A stretch of DNA of 60,192 bases, taken from positions 1-60,192 of the forward strand of contig NZ_FNQY01000025.1 of assembly GCF_900107765.1 (NCBI RefSeq), written 5' to 3'. Numbering within the stretch: the stretch's first letter is position 1; each line of letters begins with the position of its first letter. The notes beneath the pieces are model-generated. The model saw only the letters and a program-made list of their open reading frames with translations, was not told the DNA's origin and did not search any database. The position numbers and the translations under genes were made by a program. This document shows positions 35,964-45,271 of the stretch, in pieces. The stretch comes from Arachidicoccus rhizosphaerae. GTDB taxonomy: Bacteria > Bacteroidota > Bacteroidia > Chitinophagales > Chitinophagaceae.

Positions 35964-36020
35964 CACAACCAACAAAAAAGTACAGTACTTCAGTAGTACT
36001 GTACTTTTTTGTTGGTTGTG
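35964..36020. terminator. Perfect 26-bp bidirectional terminator
   Basis: Arms 35964-35989 and 35995-36020 are exact reverse complements of 26 bases around a 5-base loop. An A6/T6 block in each arm supplies the U run in either direction. It separates the convergent genes at 34119 and trxA. The rest of 35739-36060 shows nothing else. Confidence 0.9.
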
Positions 36021-36060
36021 CCCTCTTTTTACGGATAGGGATACCGCTGCGTTTTAAAAA

Positions 36061-36378
36061 TTAAAGATGTGCTTTAATTTTCTGATCCAATACGGATTTA
36101 GGAACTGCACCTATTTGTTTGTCAACTACTTCACCGTTTTTGATAAACAAGATAGCTGGAATGGAAGTAATACCATACTTAACGCTGACATCCGGGTTAT
36201 TATCGACATTTAATTTGCCTATTTTAACCTGACCATCGTATTCTTTAGCCAGTTCTTCAACAACGGGACCGATTGCGCGACATGGCCCACACCATTCTGC
36301 CCAAAAATCAACAACGGTTAATTTATCGTTTGCAATCACTTCATTCTGGAAGTTGGCGTCGGTAAATTCTAAAGCCAT
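36061..36378 (-). CDS. trxA: Thioredoxin
   Basis: 105 residues. Active site 'FWAEWCGPCRAIGPV' with WCGPC at residues 29-33, buried Asp 24 in 'VVDFWAEW', and cis-Pro motif 'GITSIPAILFIKNGEVV'. A general cytoplasmic disulfide reductant used by ribonucleotide reductase, methionine sulfoxide reductase and others. A TATCTTTG box is 42 bases upstream. Confidence 0.97.
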   Translation of the reverse strand: MALEFTDANFQNEVIANDKLTVVDFWAEWCGPCRAIGPVVEELAKEYDGQVKIGKLNVDNNPDVSVKYGITSIPAILFIKNGEVVDKQIGAVPKSVLDQKIKAHL

Positions 36379-36419
36379 AACTTTTACTTTTAAATTTAAT
36401 TAATTACTAGGTTGAAATA

Positions 36420-36427
36420 CAAAGATA
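36420..36427 (-). promoter_or_regulatory. Promoter -7 box for trxA
   Basis: TATCTTTG on the minus strand, matching TAnnTTTG. Confidence 0.55.
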
Positions 36428-36542
36428 ACTCCAATTTCTGATTGTCGCCTCTTTTGACATAAATGGCCCTGGAATTATAACAATTGGGTGACAGAAAGGC
36501 ATGAATGAAAAAAAATACCGTCCACTGTGTCATTTTTATGCC

Positions 36543-36550
36543 TAATTTTG
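36543..36550 (+). promoter_or_regulatory. Promoter -7 box for the osmC-like gene
   Basis: TAATTTTG fits TAnnTTTG. A start near 36557 would leave a leader of only about 13 bases before the ATG at 36570. Confidence 0.5.
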
Positions 36551-36569
36551 CCCACCAAATAGATAGATT

Positions 36570-36995
36570 ATGGCCAAAATAGAATTAATCAGGGCCGGTG
36601 CCAATTATGCCTTTGATTCCATTGATGAGAACGGAGTGATTACCAGAATGGATACCAAACCAGAAATGGGAGGGGAGGGATACGGAGCGAGACCCATGCA
36701 ATTACTACTCAATGCACTGGCCGGTTGTGCCAGCATCGACATACTGTCCATTCTGAAAAAAAGAAAACAAGAGATTACCGATTACAAGGTAACCGTGGAT
36801 GGCCAAAGAGAGGTTGGCAAAGAACCCTCTTTGTGGACGGAGATTTTCCTGACTTTCAGCATTGACGGAGATGTGGACAGGCTGAGTGCCAAAAAGGCCA
36901 TCGACCTTTCTTTGGATAAATACTGTTCCGTGGCTGCCACCCTGCGTGCAGCAGGGGCTACTATCAAATATGAACTTATTTTAAATGGTCAATAG
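36570..36995 (+). CDS. OsmC/Ohr-family protein
   Basis: 141 residues. The family's two cysteines are in 'LLNALAGCASIDILSIL' and 'SLDKYCSVAATLRAAGATIK'. The N-terminal strands resemble OsmC ('MDTKPEMGGEGYGARPMQLL') rather than Ohr. Family members reduce organic or hydroperoxides with their thiol pair, although YhfA-type members have no assigned substrate. It stands 71 bases upstream of metZ on the same strand. Confidence 0.85.
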   Translation: MAKIELIRAGANYAFDSIDENGVITRMDTKPEMGGEGYGARPMQLLLNALAGCASIDILSILKKRKQEITDYKVTVDGQREVGKEPSLWTEIFLTFSIDGDVDRLSAKKAIDLSLDKYCSVAATLRAAGATIKYELILNGQ

Positions 36996-37066
36996 TATCA
37001 TCAGGGATCATTTATAGCCGTTCATCTGAAGCCTAGCAATTATCATCACATAATATTAATCAATAC

Positions 37067-38245
37067 ATGTCAAATAGAAAATTACACCCTGAGACCGAGG
37101 CGGTCCGTCTGCAGACCCCGACAACGGCTCAACATGAACATTCCACGCCCTTATTTCTGACCAGCAGTTTTGTTTTCGACAAAGCTGATGATATGCGGGC
37201 AGCCTTTGCCGGAGAAACCGACGATAATATTTACAGCAGATACAGCAACCCGAATGTGGATGAGTTTGCGGCCAAAGTTGCGGCAATGGAAAAATGTGAG
37301 GCAGGTTATGCAGTAGCCAGTGGAATGGCAGCTGTATTCAGCTCTTTTATGGCACTTTTGAAAACCGGTGATCACCTGTTATGCTGCCGCTCTATTTTTG
37401 GTGGAACGGTTACGGTTGTAACCAAATTCTTAGACAAATTTGGAATAGAATATACTTTTGTTCCGGCTAATGATGTCAGCAGTTGGGAACAGGAAATCCG
37501 CCCCAATACCAAAATGATTTACCTGGAAACGCCTACCAATCCGCAGCTGGAATTAGTGGATCTGGAAGCCGTGGGTAAACTGGCTAAAAAACACAACATC
37601 ATTTTTAACGTGGATAACTGCTTTGCCACCCCGGTATTACAGACACCCGTTGATTTTGGTGCCGATATCGTCCTGCATTCCGCTACCAAATGGATGGACG
37701 GACAAGGTCGGGTACTTGGAGGTGTTGTCGTTGGCAAAAAAGAATTAATTCACGAGATTTACCTGTTTTGCCGTAACTCCGGACCAGCGCTGTCTGCCTT
37801 TAATGCCTGGGTGTTAAGCAAAAGCCTGGAAACTCTTTCCATCCGCATCGACCGTCATTCGGCCAGTGCTTTAAAAATAGCGGAAAAACTGGAAAAAAAT
37901 CCGCAGATTGAATGGCTGAAATATCCGTTTTTACCCAGCCATCCGCAGTATGAGATTGCTAAAAAGCAAATGAAAGCCGGCGGTGGTATCGTTTGTTTTG
38001 AGATCAAAGGTGGCGTAGAGGCGGGTGCCAAGTTCATGGACAGCCTGGAGTTATTATCGCTGACACCGAACCTGGGCGACTCAAGAAGTATCGCTTCACA
38101 TCCGGCCAGCACGACACATGGTAAGTTGACGGAAGAAGAAAGAGCCAAAGTAGGCATCACTCCGGGACTGATTCGTATTTCTGTTGGTCTGGAACATCCA
38201 GATGATATCCTATCTGATATTGAACAGGCCCTGGCCAAAATCTAA
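37067..38245 (+). CDS. metZ: O-succinylhomoserine sulfhydrylase / trans-sulfuration PLP enzyme
   Basis: 392 residues of the Cys/Met metabolism PLP family. 'STPLFLTSSFVFDKADDMRA' and 'NIYSRYSNPNVDEFAAKVAA' are MetZ-like N-terminal motifs. The PLP lysine is in 'VLHSATKWMDGQGRVLGGVV', where MetZ has HSATKxxDGQGR in place of the HSxTKYxxGHSD of MetB. It makes homocysteine directly from O-succinyl- or O-acetyl-homoserine and sulfide. No SAM riboswitch is visible upstream. Confidence 0.88.
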   Translation: MSNRKLHPETEAVRLQTPTTAQHEHSTPLFLTSSFVFDKADDMRAAFAGETDDNIYSRYSNPNVDEFAAKVAAMEKCEAGYAVASGMAAVFSSFMALLKTGDHLLCCRSIFGGTVTVVTKFLDKFGIEYTFVPANDVSSWEQEIRPNTKMIYLETPTNPQLELVDLEAVGKLAKKHNIIFNVDNCFATPVLQTPVDFGADIVLHSATKWMDGQGRVLGGVVVGKKELIHEIYLFCRNSGPALSAFNAWVLSKSLETLSIRIDRHSASALKIAEKLEKNPQIEWLKYPFLPSHPQYEIAKKQMKAGGGIVCFEIKGGVEAGAKFMDSLELLSLTPNLGDSRSIASHPASTTHGKLTEEERAKVGITPGLIRISVGLEHPDDILSDIEQALAKI

Positions 38246-38294
38246 TAAAATCAAAGGCCTATCATACGGCCAATCCTTTATGTATTAGACGATT

Positions 38295-38330
38295 AAAAGG
38301 CATGCATCCTTGAGGATACATGCCTTTTTT
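38295..38330 (+). terminator. Terminator after metZ
   Basis: AAAAGGCATGCATCC pairs with GGATACATGCCTTTT (one mismatch) around TTGA, followed by T bases. Confidence 0.85.
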
Positions 38331-38383
38331 CATGGCAGGTTTTTTGTTATAATGCTGGCAGATAACATCAAAACAGAGAATAC

Positions 38384-39073
38384 ATGACTCAAAAGCGACG
38401 CTTCATTCATTCTTTTTTCGTATTTTTTCCCTTTTGCACCTTGCTTTTTATTTCACAAGGCCCCCTTTTTGCTCAATCAGCAGATGGTATCTGGGGGTTG
38501 GACATTTCCCATCATCAGGGCAGCATTGATTGGAAGACGGTTGGGGAAAAGAAGCCTGATTTTATTTATTTTAAAGCCACGGAAGGAAGTACGCACGGCG
38601 ATGCTAATTATGAGGAAAACAGAGCCCAGGCACGTAAATATGGCATTGTATCCGGCGCCTATCATTTTTTCTCCTTTACCTCACCAGGCATCCGGCAGGC
38701 TTTGCATTTTGTCCATAGCGCCAAACTAAAAAAAGGAGATTTACCCCCGGTACTGGACGTTGAATGGATTAAGCCCATGCCTTCAGTCAGTGCTGTGCTC
38801 AGAGAGGTAACGACTTTTTTAACCACTGTAGAAAAAGAAACCGGTGTTCGACCGGTTATTTATACAGACTGTATGCTGTATAATCAATTTCTGAAAGCCG
38901 GGCTCCCCAAGCCTTATAAGTTATGGATTGCCAGCTATCAGTCCAGGCCCAGTTGTGATTGTATCTTCTGGCAAAAAAGCAACAACTACAAGATAAGTGG
39001 CATTGATGGGTATGTGGATTATAATGTCTTTATGGGCAGTAAAAGCCAGTTTCAGGCCATTAGAATCGATTAA
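38384..39073 (+). CDS. Exported GH25 muramidase (lysozyme)
   Basis: 229 residues. The signal peptide (about 8-30) ends 'PLFAQS'. GH25 motifs are clear: 'WGLDISHHQGSIDWKTVGEK' (first catalytic Asp region), 'DFIYFKATEGSTHGDANYEE', 'GIVSGAYHFFSF' and 'LPPVLDVEWIKPMP' with the DxE pair. The C-terminus has 'IASYQSRPSCDCIFWQKS' and 'DGYVDYNVFMGS' as usual. It cleaves MurNAc-GlcNAc bonds of peptidoglycan, for wall turnover or attack on other cells. It is flanked by terminators on both sides, so it is monocistronic. Confidence 0.9.
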   Translation: MTQKRRFIHSFFVFFPFCTLLFISQGPLFAQSADGIWGLDISHHQGSIDWKTVGEKKPDFIYFKATEGSTHGDANYEENRAQARKYGIVSGAYHFFSFTSPGIRQALHFVHSAKLKKGDLPPVLDVEWIKPMPSVSAVLREVTTFLTTVEKETGVRPVIYTDCMLYNQFLKAGLPKPYKLWIASYQSRPSCDCIFWQKSNNYKISGIDGYVDYNVFMGSKSQFQAIRID

Positions 39074-39115
39074 TCCTGGAAGGTATTGACAAAATATATG
39101 TAAGTGATCATGCAC

Positions 39116-39156
39116 AAATAATAAAGCCAGTCATTTGTTGACTGGCTTTATTATTT
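39116..39156. terminator. Bidirectional terminator
   Basis: Exact 18-bp arms (39116-39133 and 39139-39156) around a 5-base loop, with T/A-rich ends in both directions. It lies between the GH25 gene and the convergent prfC. Confidence 0.9.
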
Positions 39157-39196
39157 AAGGCTACCGCCTGATGGTACGTATTGCCCGCTGCTGCGA

Positions 39197-40789
39197 TTAA
39201 GCTTCCTGTCCGATTACTTCACTGGAGAAGGCGAAATGAATATCCGGATTATTGCTGATTTCCGTATTTAAAAACCATTCACTTTGCGCCAGATAGACAG
39301 GGTTGCCGTCTTTATCTTCCCCTGTATTTTGTTGTTTAAAACGCATAAAATCGGCCAGCATTTTCCCATCATTACAACTCAGCCAGCAGGCTTTGTAAAA
39401 GGGTAAGGTCCTGAATTCCACCGCAGCTCCATATTCTTGTAAAAGACGATATTGAATCACCTCAAACTGCAATTCTCCCACACAACCAATAATTTTTTTG
39501 GTACCTCCGTATTGGGTAAATAACTGCGCCACTCCTTCATCGGTTAATTGGGCAATTCCTTTTTCCATCTGCTTGGTCTTCATCGGATCCTTATTAACCA
39601 GTTCCTTGAAGATTTCAGGGGAAAAGGAAGGTATGCCGGTGAAATAAAACTTCTCACCCTCTGTTAAGGTATCTCCGATTTTAAAGTTGCCTGTATCAAA
39701 CAGACCAACCACATCACCAGGATAGGCATCCTCAATAATATCCTTACTGCGCGCCATAAAACTATAGGGATTGCTAAAGCGCAGATCCTTATCCAGACGC
39801 ACGTGTTTATAATACTTATTGCGTTCAAATTTGCCGCTGCAGACTCGCAAAAAAGCAATACGGTCTCTGTGTTTAGGATCTAAGTTGGCGTGTATTTTAA
39901 ATACAAATCCGCTGAACTTATCTTCTCCGGCCGACACCTCTCTGAGCGTCGTATTTCTATCTCTTGGAACGGGTGCAATATCAATAAAAGTATCCAGCAT
40001 TTCTTTAACCCCGAAATTATTGACAGCACTCCCAAAGAAAACAGGTGCCACCTGACCGGCCAGATAAGCTTCCGTATCCAGGTCTCCATACACTCCTTCA
40101 ATTAATTCCACATCCTCTCTTAAGGTTTCTGCATCCTTTTCTCCCAGTTTTTTATCCAGCACCGGATCTGTAAGATCTTCGATTACGACGCTTTCGCTAT
40201 CCGCTCTCGTGCCAGGTGTAAAGAGTACCAGATTCTTTTCCCTTAAGTTATAAACACCCTTGAAATCCTTACCACTATTAATAGGAAAGGTCATAGGATG
40301 CAAGGTCAGTTTTAATTCTTTTTCAATTTCTTCCAACAGATCAAAACGGTTTTTACCGTCCCTATCCATTTTATTGATAAAGACAATGACAGGTGTATCA
40401 CGCATGCGGCAGACTTCTATCAGCCTTCTGGTCTGATCTTCCACACCGTTTACGCTATCGACCACCAGCACCACGCTATCCACTGCCGTCAGTGTGCGAT
40501 AGGTATCTTCGGCAAAGTCCTTGTGCCCCGGAGTATCCAGCAAATTGATTAAAAAGTCCTTATATTCAAAGGTCATGACGGAAGTAGCCACCGAGATACC
40601 ACGCTGACGCTCAATCTCCATAAAGTCTGAGGTCGCATGTTTTTTAATCTTATTACTCTTAACGGCACCCGCAGTTTGTATGGCCCCGCCAAATAGCAAA
40701 AACTTCTCGGTCAGCGTGGTTTTACCCGCATCCGGATGAGAGATAATGGCAAAAGTCTTACGACGGTTAATTTCTTTTTCGTATTTCAT
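39197..40789 (-). CDS. prfC: Peptide chain release factor 3
   Basis: 530 residues. Translational GTPase motifs: G1 '[20 protein letters not shown]', G2 region '[17 protein letters not shown]', G3 '[20 protein letters not shown]', G4 '[20 protein letters not shown]'. The insertion and domains II-III, '[20 protein letters not shown]' to '[19 protein letters not shown]', are RF3-specific and distinguish it from EF-G. It recycles RF1/RF2 after termination. It has the best promoter match in the window, with a leader of only about 10 bases. Confidence 0.96.
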   Translation of the reverse strand: MKYEKEINRRKTFAIISHPDAGKTTLTEKFLLFGGAIQTAGAVKSNKIKKHATSDFMEIERQRGISVATSVMTFEYKDFLINLLDTPGHKDFAEDTYRTLTAVDSVVLVVDSVNGVEDQTRRLIEVCRMRDTPVIVFINKMDRDGKNRFDLLEEIEKELKLTLHPMTFPINSGKDFKGVYNLREKNLVLFTPGTRADSESVVIEDLTDPVLDKKLGEKDAETLREDVELIEGVYGDLDTEAYLAGQVAPVFFGSAVNNFGVKEMLDTFIDIAPVPRDRNTTLREVSAGEDKFSGFVFKIHANLDPKHRDRIAFLRVCSGKFERNKYYKHVRLDKDLRFSNPYSFMARSKDIIEDAYPGDVVGLFDTGNFKIGDTLTEGEKFYFTGIPSFSPEIFKELVNKDPMKTKQMEKGIAQLTDEGVAQLFTQYGGTKKIIGCVGELQFEVIQYRLLQEYGAAVEFRTLPFYKACWLSCNDGKMLADFMRFKQQNTGEDKDGNPVYLAQSEWFLNTEISNNPDIHFAFSSEVIGQEA

Positions 40790-40805
40790 CTTTATAAATA
40801 GCTGG

Positions 40806-40836
40806 CAAAGTTAATTATATTTCAGGCGATAGCAAA
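40806..40836 (-). promoter_or_regulatory. prfC promoter, full Bacteroidota consensus
   Basis: On the minus strand TTTG (40833-40836), 19 bases, then TAACTTTG (40806-40813). This is the TTTG-N19-TAnnTTTG arrangement of Bacteroidota primary-sigma promoters. Confidence 0.8.
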
Positions 40837-40875
40837 GCCATAAACAGGAAAATCCTGACTGGGCCCCGATCATCC

Positions 40876-42783
40876 TTATTCCATTAACTCACTGAGTTCC
40901 AGCCAGCGCATTTCTTTTTCTTCCAAAAGTGCCAGGATTTCAGAAATCCTTTTACTATGCAGGCTCAGCTGTTCAAATTCCAGATTGCCCGCAGCAAGGA
41001 ATTCTTCCAGATTAGCTTTTTCGGCCTCCAGATCAGCTATTTCGGTTTCCAGTTGTTCAAATTCCCGTTTCTCCTTATAAGAAGGCTTTTTTACTGTATT
41101 TTCTTTTTTTGGAGACGCTATCTGTATTTCTTTTTTAATCTCCTGATTTTTAACTTCTTGCTGATCTTTAAGTAATTTTTCTTTTGCTTCCTGCTGTTTC
41201 TGGTAGAGTCTATACTGGGTATAATTACCCGGAAAATCTCTGATTGTACCTTCCCCTTCAAAAACAAAAAGATGATCCACCAACCGGTCCATAAAATAAC
41301 GGTCATGGGAGACAATCAGAATACAGCCCTGATAATCCATTAGGAAATTTTCTAATACCGAAAGTGTTGGCAAATCCAGATCATTGGTCGGCTCATCCAA
41401 AATCAAAAAATTTGGATTTCTAAACAAAATGGTCAGCAATTGCAGCCTTTTTTTCTCTCCACCGGAAAGTGATTCAATAAAAGTATATTGTTTATCCCCT
41501 GGAAATAAAAACAGCTCCAGAAACTGTGCTGCTGACAAAGACCCTCCACCGGCTAACGGAAAACTCTCAGCAATGGATTTAACGTATTCAATCACCCGTA
41601 CGTTATCTTTAATTTCCAGGCCCTGCTGGGAGAAATTACCGAAAACAACGGTTTCTCCTATATTCACCTTACCACTATCCGCCAGTTCTATTTGCTGTAT
41701 AATATTTAGTAGGGTAGATTTACCTGCTCCGTTTTTACCGACCACACCGATGCGTTCACCTTTGGTAAATGTATAATCAAATCCCTGGATAACTTTTTTG
41801 TCCCCGTAACTTTTATACACTTTTTTCAGCTCCACCACTTTGCCGCCCAGTCTGGTCATTTTAGCTTCCAGCTGTAATTGAGATTCCTCAATTTTCTGAC
41901 CGGCCTTTTCGGCTACCTTATAAAAATTGTCCTGCCTGGATTTACTCTTAGTGGTTCTGGCCTTGGGTTGCTTGCGCATCCATTCCAATTCTTTTCTATA
42001 GGTATTGCGGGCCTTTTCAATGCTGGCCTGTTCGCTTTCCATGCGGGCCGCCTTGGCCTCCATATAATATTCATAATCACCACGGTATACCTGAATATCA
42101 GAGCGGTCCAGTTCCCAGATCACCTCACAGACACTGTCCAGAAAATAACGGTCATGCGTCACTAACAGCAAGGTGACCTTCTCCTGATTTAAATAATGCT
42201 CCAGCCATTCTATCATTTCTACATCCAGATGATTGGTCGGTTCATCCATCATCAGCAGCGTGTGACCAGGTTCAAAACCGATATCAACCAGTGTCCGGGC
42301 CAGTGCGACACGTTTGCGCTGACCGCCACTGAGTGTAGACACTTTCTGATGATGTTGCCTGATATTTAATTTGGCAAAAATCTGCCCTACTTTAGCGTCA
42401 AAAGACCATCCGCCGACCTCGTCCATCCATTGAAAAGCACTGGCCAGCTGATCTGCATCCTCGGATTCCACAGCCGCTTCATAGCTTCTGATGGCCTGAA
42501 TCACCGGATGTCCGTCATGCAAAACATTTTCCAGGATAGATCCATTTTCATCAAATTCGGGCTGCTGTTCAAAAAGTGCCACTTTAACATCTTTATGAAC
42601 CCAGAGTTTGCCTTCATCCGGCACTTCCTTACCCGCCAGGATTTTAAGTAAGGTACTCTTACCCACACCATTACGGGCGATAAGGCCGATTTTATCCCCT
42701 TCATTGATATTAAATGAGATATTTTTAAACAGTGGAATAATTCCGTAACTCTTGGTAAGCCCTTCGGCAGATAAATAATGCAT
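40876..42783 (-). CDS. uup: ABC-F family ATPase, Uup type
   Basis: 635 residues from ATG 42783. The frame runs up to 42825, but the added residues have no family likeness and a promoter lies inside them. Two ABC domains: Walker A 'LIARNGVGKSTLLKILAG' and 'VVGKNGAGKSTLLNIIQQ', signatures 'STLSGGQRKRVALARTL' and 'ESLSGGEKKRLQLLTIL', Walker B ending 'LLMMDEPTNHLD' and 'FLILDEPTNDLD'. The interdomain linker is charged. The C-terminal Lys/Glu-rich coiled coil (from 'KPSYKEKREFEQLETEIADL') is the Uup mark, separating it from EttA. It acts on ribosomes or branched DNA intermediates. Confidence 0.9.
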   Translation of the reverse strand: MHYLSAEGLTKSYGIIPLFKNISFNINEGDKIGLIARNGVGKSTLLKILAGKEVPDEGKLWVHKDVKVALFEQQPEFDENGSILENVLHDGHPVIQAIRSYEAAVESEDADQLASAFQWMDEVGGWSFDAKVGQIFAKLNIRQHHQKVSTLSGGQRKRVALARTLVDIGFEPGHTLLMMDEPTNHLDVEMIEWLEHYLNQEKVTLLLVTHDRYFLDSVCEVIWELDRSDIQVYRGDYEYYMEAKAARMESEQASIEKARNTYRKELEWMRKQPKARTTKSKSRQDNFYKVAEKAGQKIEESQLQLEAKMTRLGGKVVELKKVYKSYGDKKVIQGFDYTFTKGERIGVVGKNGAGKSTLLNIIQQIELADSGKVNIGETVVFGNFSQQGLEIKDNVRVIEYVKSIAESFPLAGGGSLSAAQFLELFLFPGDKQYTFIESLSGGEKKRLQLLTILFRNPNFLILDEPTNDLDLPTLSVLENFLMDYQGCILIVSHDRYFMDRLVDHLFVFEGEGTIRDFPGNYTQYRLYQKQQEAKEKLLKDQQEVKNQEIKKEIQIASPKKENTVKKPSYKEKREFEQLETEIADLEAEKANLEEFLAAGNLEFEQLSLHSKRISEILALLEEKEMRWLELSELME

Positions 42784-42787
42784 TTTG

Positions 42788-42818
42788 CAAAGATAACTCC
42801 GGTAAACTGATATGCAAG
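42788..42818 (-). promoter_or_regulatory. uup promoter placed directly before the start codon
   Basis: On the minus strand CTTG (42815-42818), 19 bases, then TATCTTTG (42788-42795). The -7 box ends 5 bases before the A of ATG 42783, so the message would start at or very near the start codon. Confidence 0.65.
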
Positions 42819-42979
42819 TTCTCAAAACAGAATTAAAGAAATCTGTTTGATTTTAACGGTAAAGCCAGCGTCACTTATAATTAAATAACAAAATTTAAAA
42901 TATGTAAATGAATATAATCTGATTTCGTTCATTTGCTTTTTTGCAAGTCGCCATCATCAACCATTTGCAGAATACATCT

Positions 42980-42987
42980 TATATTTG
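42980..42987 (+). promoter_or_regulatory. Promoter -7 box for the ROK kinase gene
   Basis: TATATTTG, matching TAnnTTTG. It lies upstream of ATG 43015 and supports that start over the in-frame upstream codon at 42985. Confidence 0.6.
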
Positions 42988-43014
42988 GGCCAATATTTAC
43001 ACAAAAAGTTATCT

Positions 43015-43914
43015 ATGGCAATATGGGGTATCGATCTGGGAGGCACTAAAATAGAAGGCGTCATTTTATCTTCGTTAAATGACACGACACCTATTGTCCG
43101 TCAAAGAATTCCAACTGAAGGGGAGAAAGGATATGATCATATCATAGGCAGAATCGCCCAGGTACTTGAGCTATTGAAGACTAGTTCAGGCCTTGTTCCG
43201 GAGCGAATAGGAATATGCACGCCCGGTGTACTGGATCCCGGTATGCAGACCATGAAAAACTGTAATTCCACAGCCCTGAACGGTCGCCCTTTATTAGCCG
43301 ATCTGGAAAGAGTTTTACAAATCCCGGTAAAAATGGCCAATGATGCCAACTGTTTTGCCCTGGCAGAAACCCACCTGGGCGTCGTTAAACAACAGGCTCC
43401 GGATGCTAAAACTGTTTTTGGGATTATCATGGGAACAGGCGTGGGCGGCGGCATAGTCGTAGACGGGAAAATCATAGAAGGCCATCATGGCATAGGAGGG
43501 GAATGGGGGCATAATTTTCTGGATATCAGCGGGGGCCCCTGTTATTGCGGTAAAACAGGTTGCGTGGAAACTGTCATTGCAGGCCCTTCCCTTGAAAGAT
43601 ATTATGCGCAGCAGTCGGGCCAGAAAAAACTGTTGAAGCAAATGGTGGCAGACCAACATACCGATCCATATGCAGGCGAAACCTTAAATCGTTTGTATGA
43701 ACAGTTTGGCAGAGCCTTGTCCGTTGTGATTAACATACTGGACCCGGACGCCATCGTCATTGGCGGCGGTGTCGGTAATATTGAAGATTTATATACCAAA
43801 GGAAAAGAACGACTGGCATCTTATATTTTTAACGACCGGGTGGAAGTCCCTATTTTAAAACCACAACTGGGAGATAGCGCAGGTGTCTTTGGGGCCGCCG
43901 CATTAGTAGGCTAG
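43015..43914 (+). CDS. ROK-family sugar kinase
   Basis: 299 residues from ATG 43015. ATP-binding 'MAIWGIDLGGTKIEGVIL', catalytic region 'ANDANCFALAETHLG', and 'GIIMGTGVGGGIVVDGKIIE'. The ROK zinc site is 'CYCGKTGCVETVIAG' (CxCGxxGCxE) preceded by 'GGEWGHNFLDIS' with the usual EWGH. It phosphorylates glucose, fructose, N-acetylglucosamine or a similar hexose; the substrate cannot be fixed from these motifs. There is no HTH, so it is an enzyme rather than a NagC-type repressor. Confidence 0.88.
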   Translation: MAIWGIDLGGTKIEGVILSSLNDTTPIVRQRIPTEGEKGYDHIIGRIAQVLELLKTSSGLVPERIGICTPGVLDPGMQTMKNCNSTALNGRPLLADLERVLQIPVKMANDANCFALAETHLGVVKQQAPDAKTVFGIIMGTGVGGGIVVDGKIIEGHHGIGGEWGHNFLDISGGPCYCGKTGCVETVIAGPSLERYYAQQSGQKKLLKQMVADQHTDPYAGETLNRLYEQFGRALSVVINILDPDAIVIGGGVGNIEDLYTKGKERLASYIFNDRVEVPILKPQLGDSAGVFGAAALVG

Positions 43915-43996
43915 AACCAGGAAGTGTTTGCGGAACCCGGTTATTTACAACAGCAGGCTCCGCTACCTATAATATAAAGAAGAAAAGAATTAATAT

Positions 43997-44848
43997 ATGC
44001 TGCATATAGACCATTTAATTGAAGAAGCATTAAGAGAGGATATCGGCAGTGGGGACCACTCCACTTTAAGTTGCATACCTCAGGAGGCCAAAGGCAAGGC
44101 GTTACTTAAAATTAAACAGGATGGTATTCTGGCCGGCATGGAAGTGGCCGAAATTATCTTTAGAAAAATGGAAAAAGACTGTCAGTTTTTTCCCTATAAA
44201 AAAGACGGGGATAAAATGGCAAATGGTGAAATTGCTTTTGAGGTAAGTGCCCATGTACATACTATATTAAGCTGCGAAAGGTTGGTTCTTAATTGCATGC
44301 AGCGTATGAGCGGTATCGCTACTTTGACCAGGCAGTATGCCGATATCCTGGAAGGCTATCATACGCAGATACTGGATACCCGCAAAACGACACCCAATTT
44401 CCGAATACTTGAAAAAGAGGCAGTACGCATAGGCGGGGGCATCAACCACCGTTTTGGACTGTATGATATGATTATGCTTAAGGACAACCATATAGATTAC
44501 GCCGGCGGCATAGAACAGGCTGTTAACCGTGCGCATCAGTATGTCATAGCTTCTGGTCTGCCACTTAAAATAGAAGTAGAAACAAGGACGCTGGAAGACG
44601 TAAAAAAAGTGATAGAGATAGGGGAGGGCAAAGTATTCAGGGTCATGTTGGATAACTTCAGCCCTGCACAGTTAAAAGAAGCTTTGACTTTAATTGATCA
44701 CCGGTTTGAAACGGAAGCCAGCGGTGGTATCAACTTAGAAAGTTTGCGTCAGTATGCAGATACAGGAGTTGACTTCGTCAGTGTAGGCGGGCTGATTCAT
44801 CAGGCCAAGAGTCTGGATCTGAGCCTGAAGGCTGAAATTGAAAAGTAA
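43997..44848 (+). CDS. nadC: Nicotinate-nucleotide pyrophosphorylase (carboxylating)
   Basis: 283 residues. 'EALREDIGSGDHSTLSCIP' at the N-terminus, 'ERLVLNCMQRMSGIATLT', 'ILDTRKTTPNFRILEKEAVR' (DTRKTTPxxR, quinolinate site), 'LYDMIMLKDNHIDYAGGI' and 'ASGGINLESLRQYADTGVDF' are the standard NadC motifs. It converts quinolinate and PRPP to nicotinate mononucleotide in de novo NAD synthesis. First of a likely run nadC-SUI1-deoC with short gaps (51 and 15 bases). Confidence 0.95.
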   Translation: MLHIDHLIEEALREDIGSGDHSTLSCIPQEAKGKALLKIKQDGILAGMEVAEIIFRKMEKDCQFFPYKKDGDKMANGEIAFEVSAHVHTILSCERLVLNCMQRMSGIATLTRQYADILEGYHTQILDTRKTTPNFRILEKEAVRIGGGINHRFGLYDMIMLKDNHIDYAGGIEQAVNRAHQYVIASGLPLKIEVETRTLEDVKKVIEIGEGKVFRVMLDNFSPAQLKEALTLIDHRFETEASGGINLESLRQYADTGVDFVSVGGLIHQAKSLDLSLKAEIEK

Positions 44849-44899
44849 AACAAGCGGATAGGTAACCAATTTTTCTAACCCAAAATCTTCCAATGCAAT

Positions 44900-45256
44900 A
44901 TGGCCAAGCATAAAAAAGATTACAGCAACACAGCCGGCGGTTATGTATATAGTACCAACCCCGATTTTAAACTGGAAAATGAAACCGAGCAGGTCCTCAC
45001 ACCTCCTGCCAAAGAGCAGCGGTTACGCATCTGGCTGGAAACTAAAAACCGGGGCGGAAAAGCTGCCACCGTTATCAAAGACTTTAGCGGCAATGAAGCA
45101 GACCTCAAAGACCTGGGTAAAAAACTACAGAAGTTTTTAGGTACTGGCGGCGCTGTTAAGGACCGGGAGATTATAATCCAGGGTGACCAAAGAGAAAAAG
45201 TCCTGACCTTTTTAACAAAAGAAGGATTTTCAGGAACTAAAATTGCAGGAAAATAA
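44900..45256 (+). CDS. SUI1/YciH-type translation factor
   Basis: 118 residues. A short disordered N-terminus is followed by the SUI1 fold: 'LRIWLETKNRGGKAATVIKD' and 'LKDLGKKLQKFLGTGGAVKD', then 'REIIIQGDQREKVLTFLTKE'. The Arg/Gly 'KNRGGK' and 'GTGGAVKDREI' motifs match bacterial YciH and eukaryotic eIF1. It probably monitors translation initiation. It is packed between nadC and deoC. Confidence 0.9.
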   Translation: MAKHKKDYSNTAGGYVYSTNPDFKLENETEQVLTPPAKEQRLRIWLETKNRGGKAATVIKDFSGNEADLKDLGKKLQKFLGTGGAVKDREIIIQGDQREKVLTFLTKEGFSGTKIAGK

Positions 45257-45271
45257 TAATCACAATCACTC

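Noticed and set aside
36996-37066. SAM riboswitch upstream of metZ
   Set aside because: The gap is 71 bases and shows none of the conserved riboswitch cores or a terminator.
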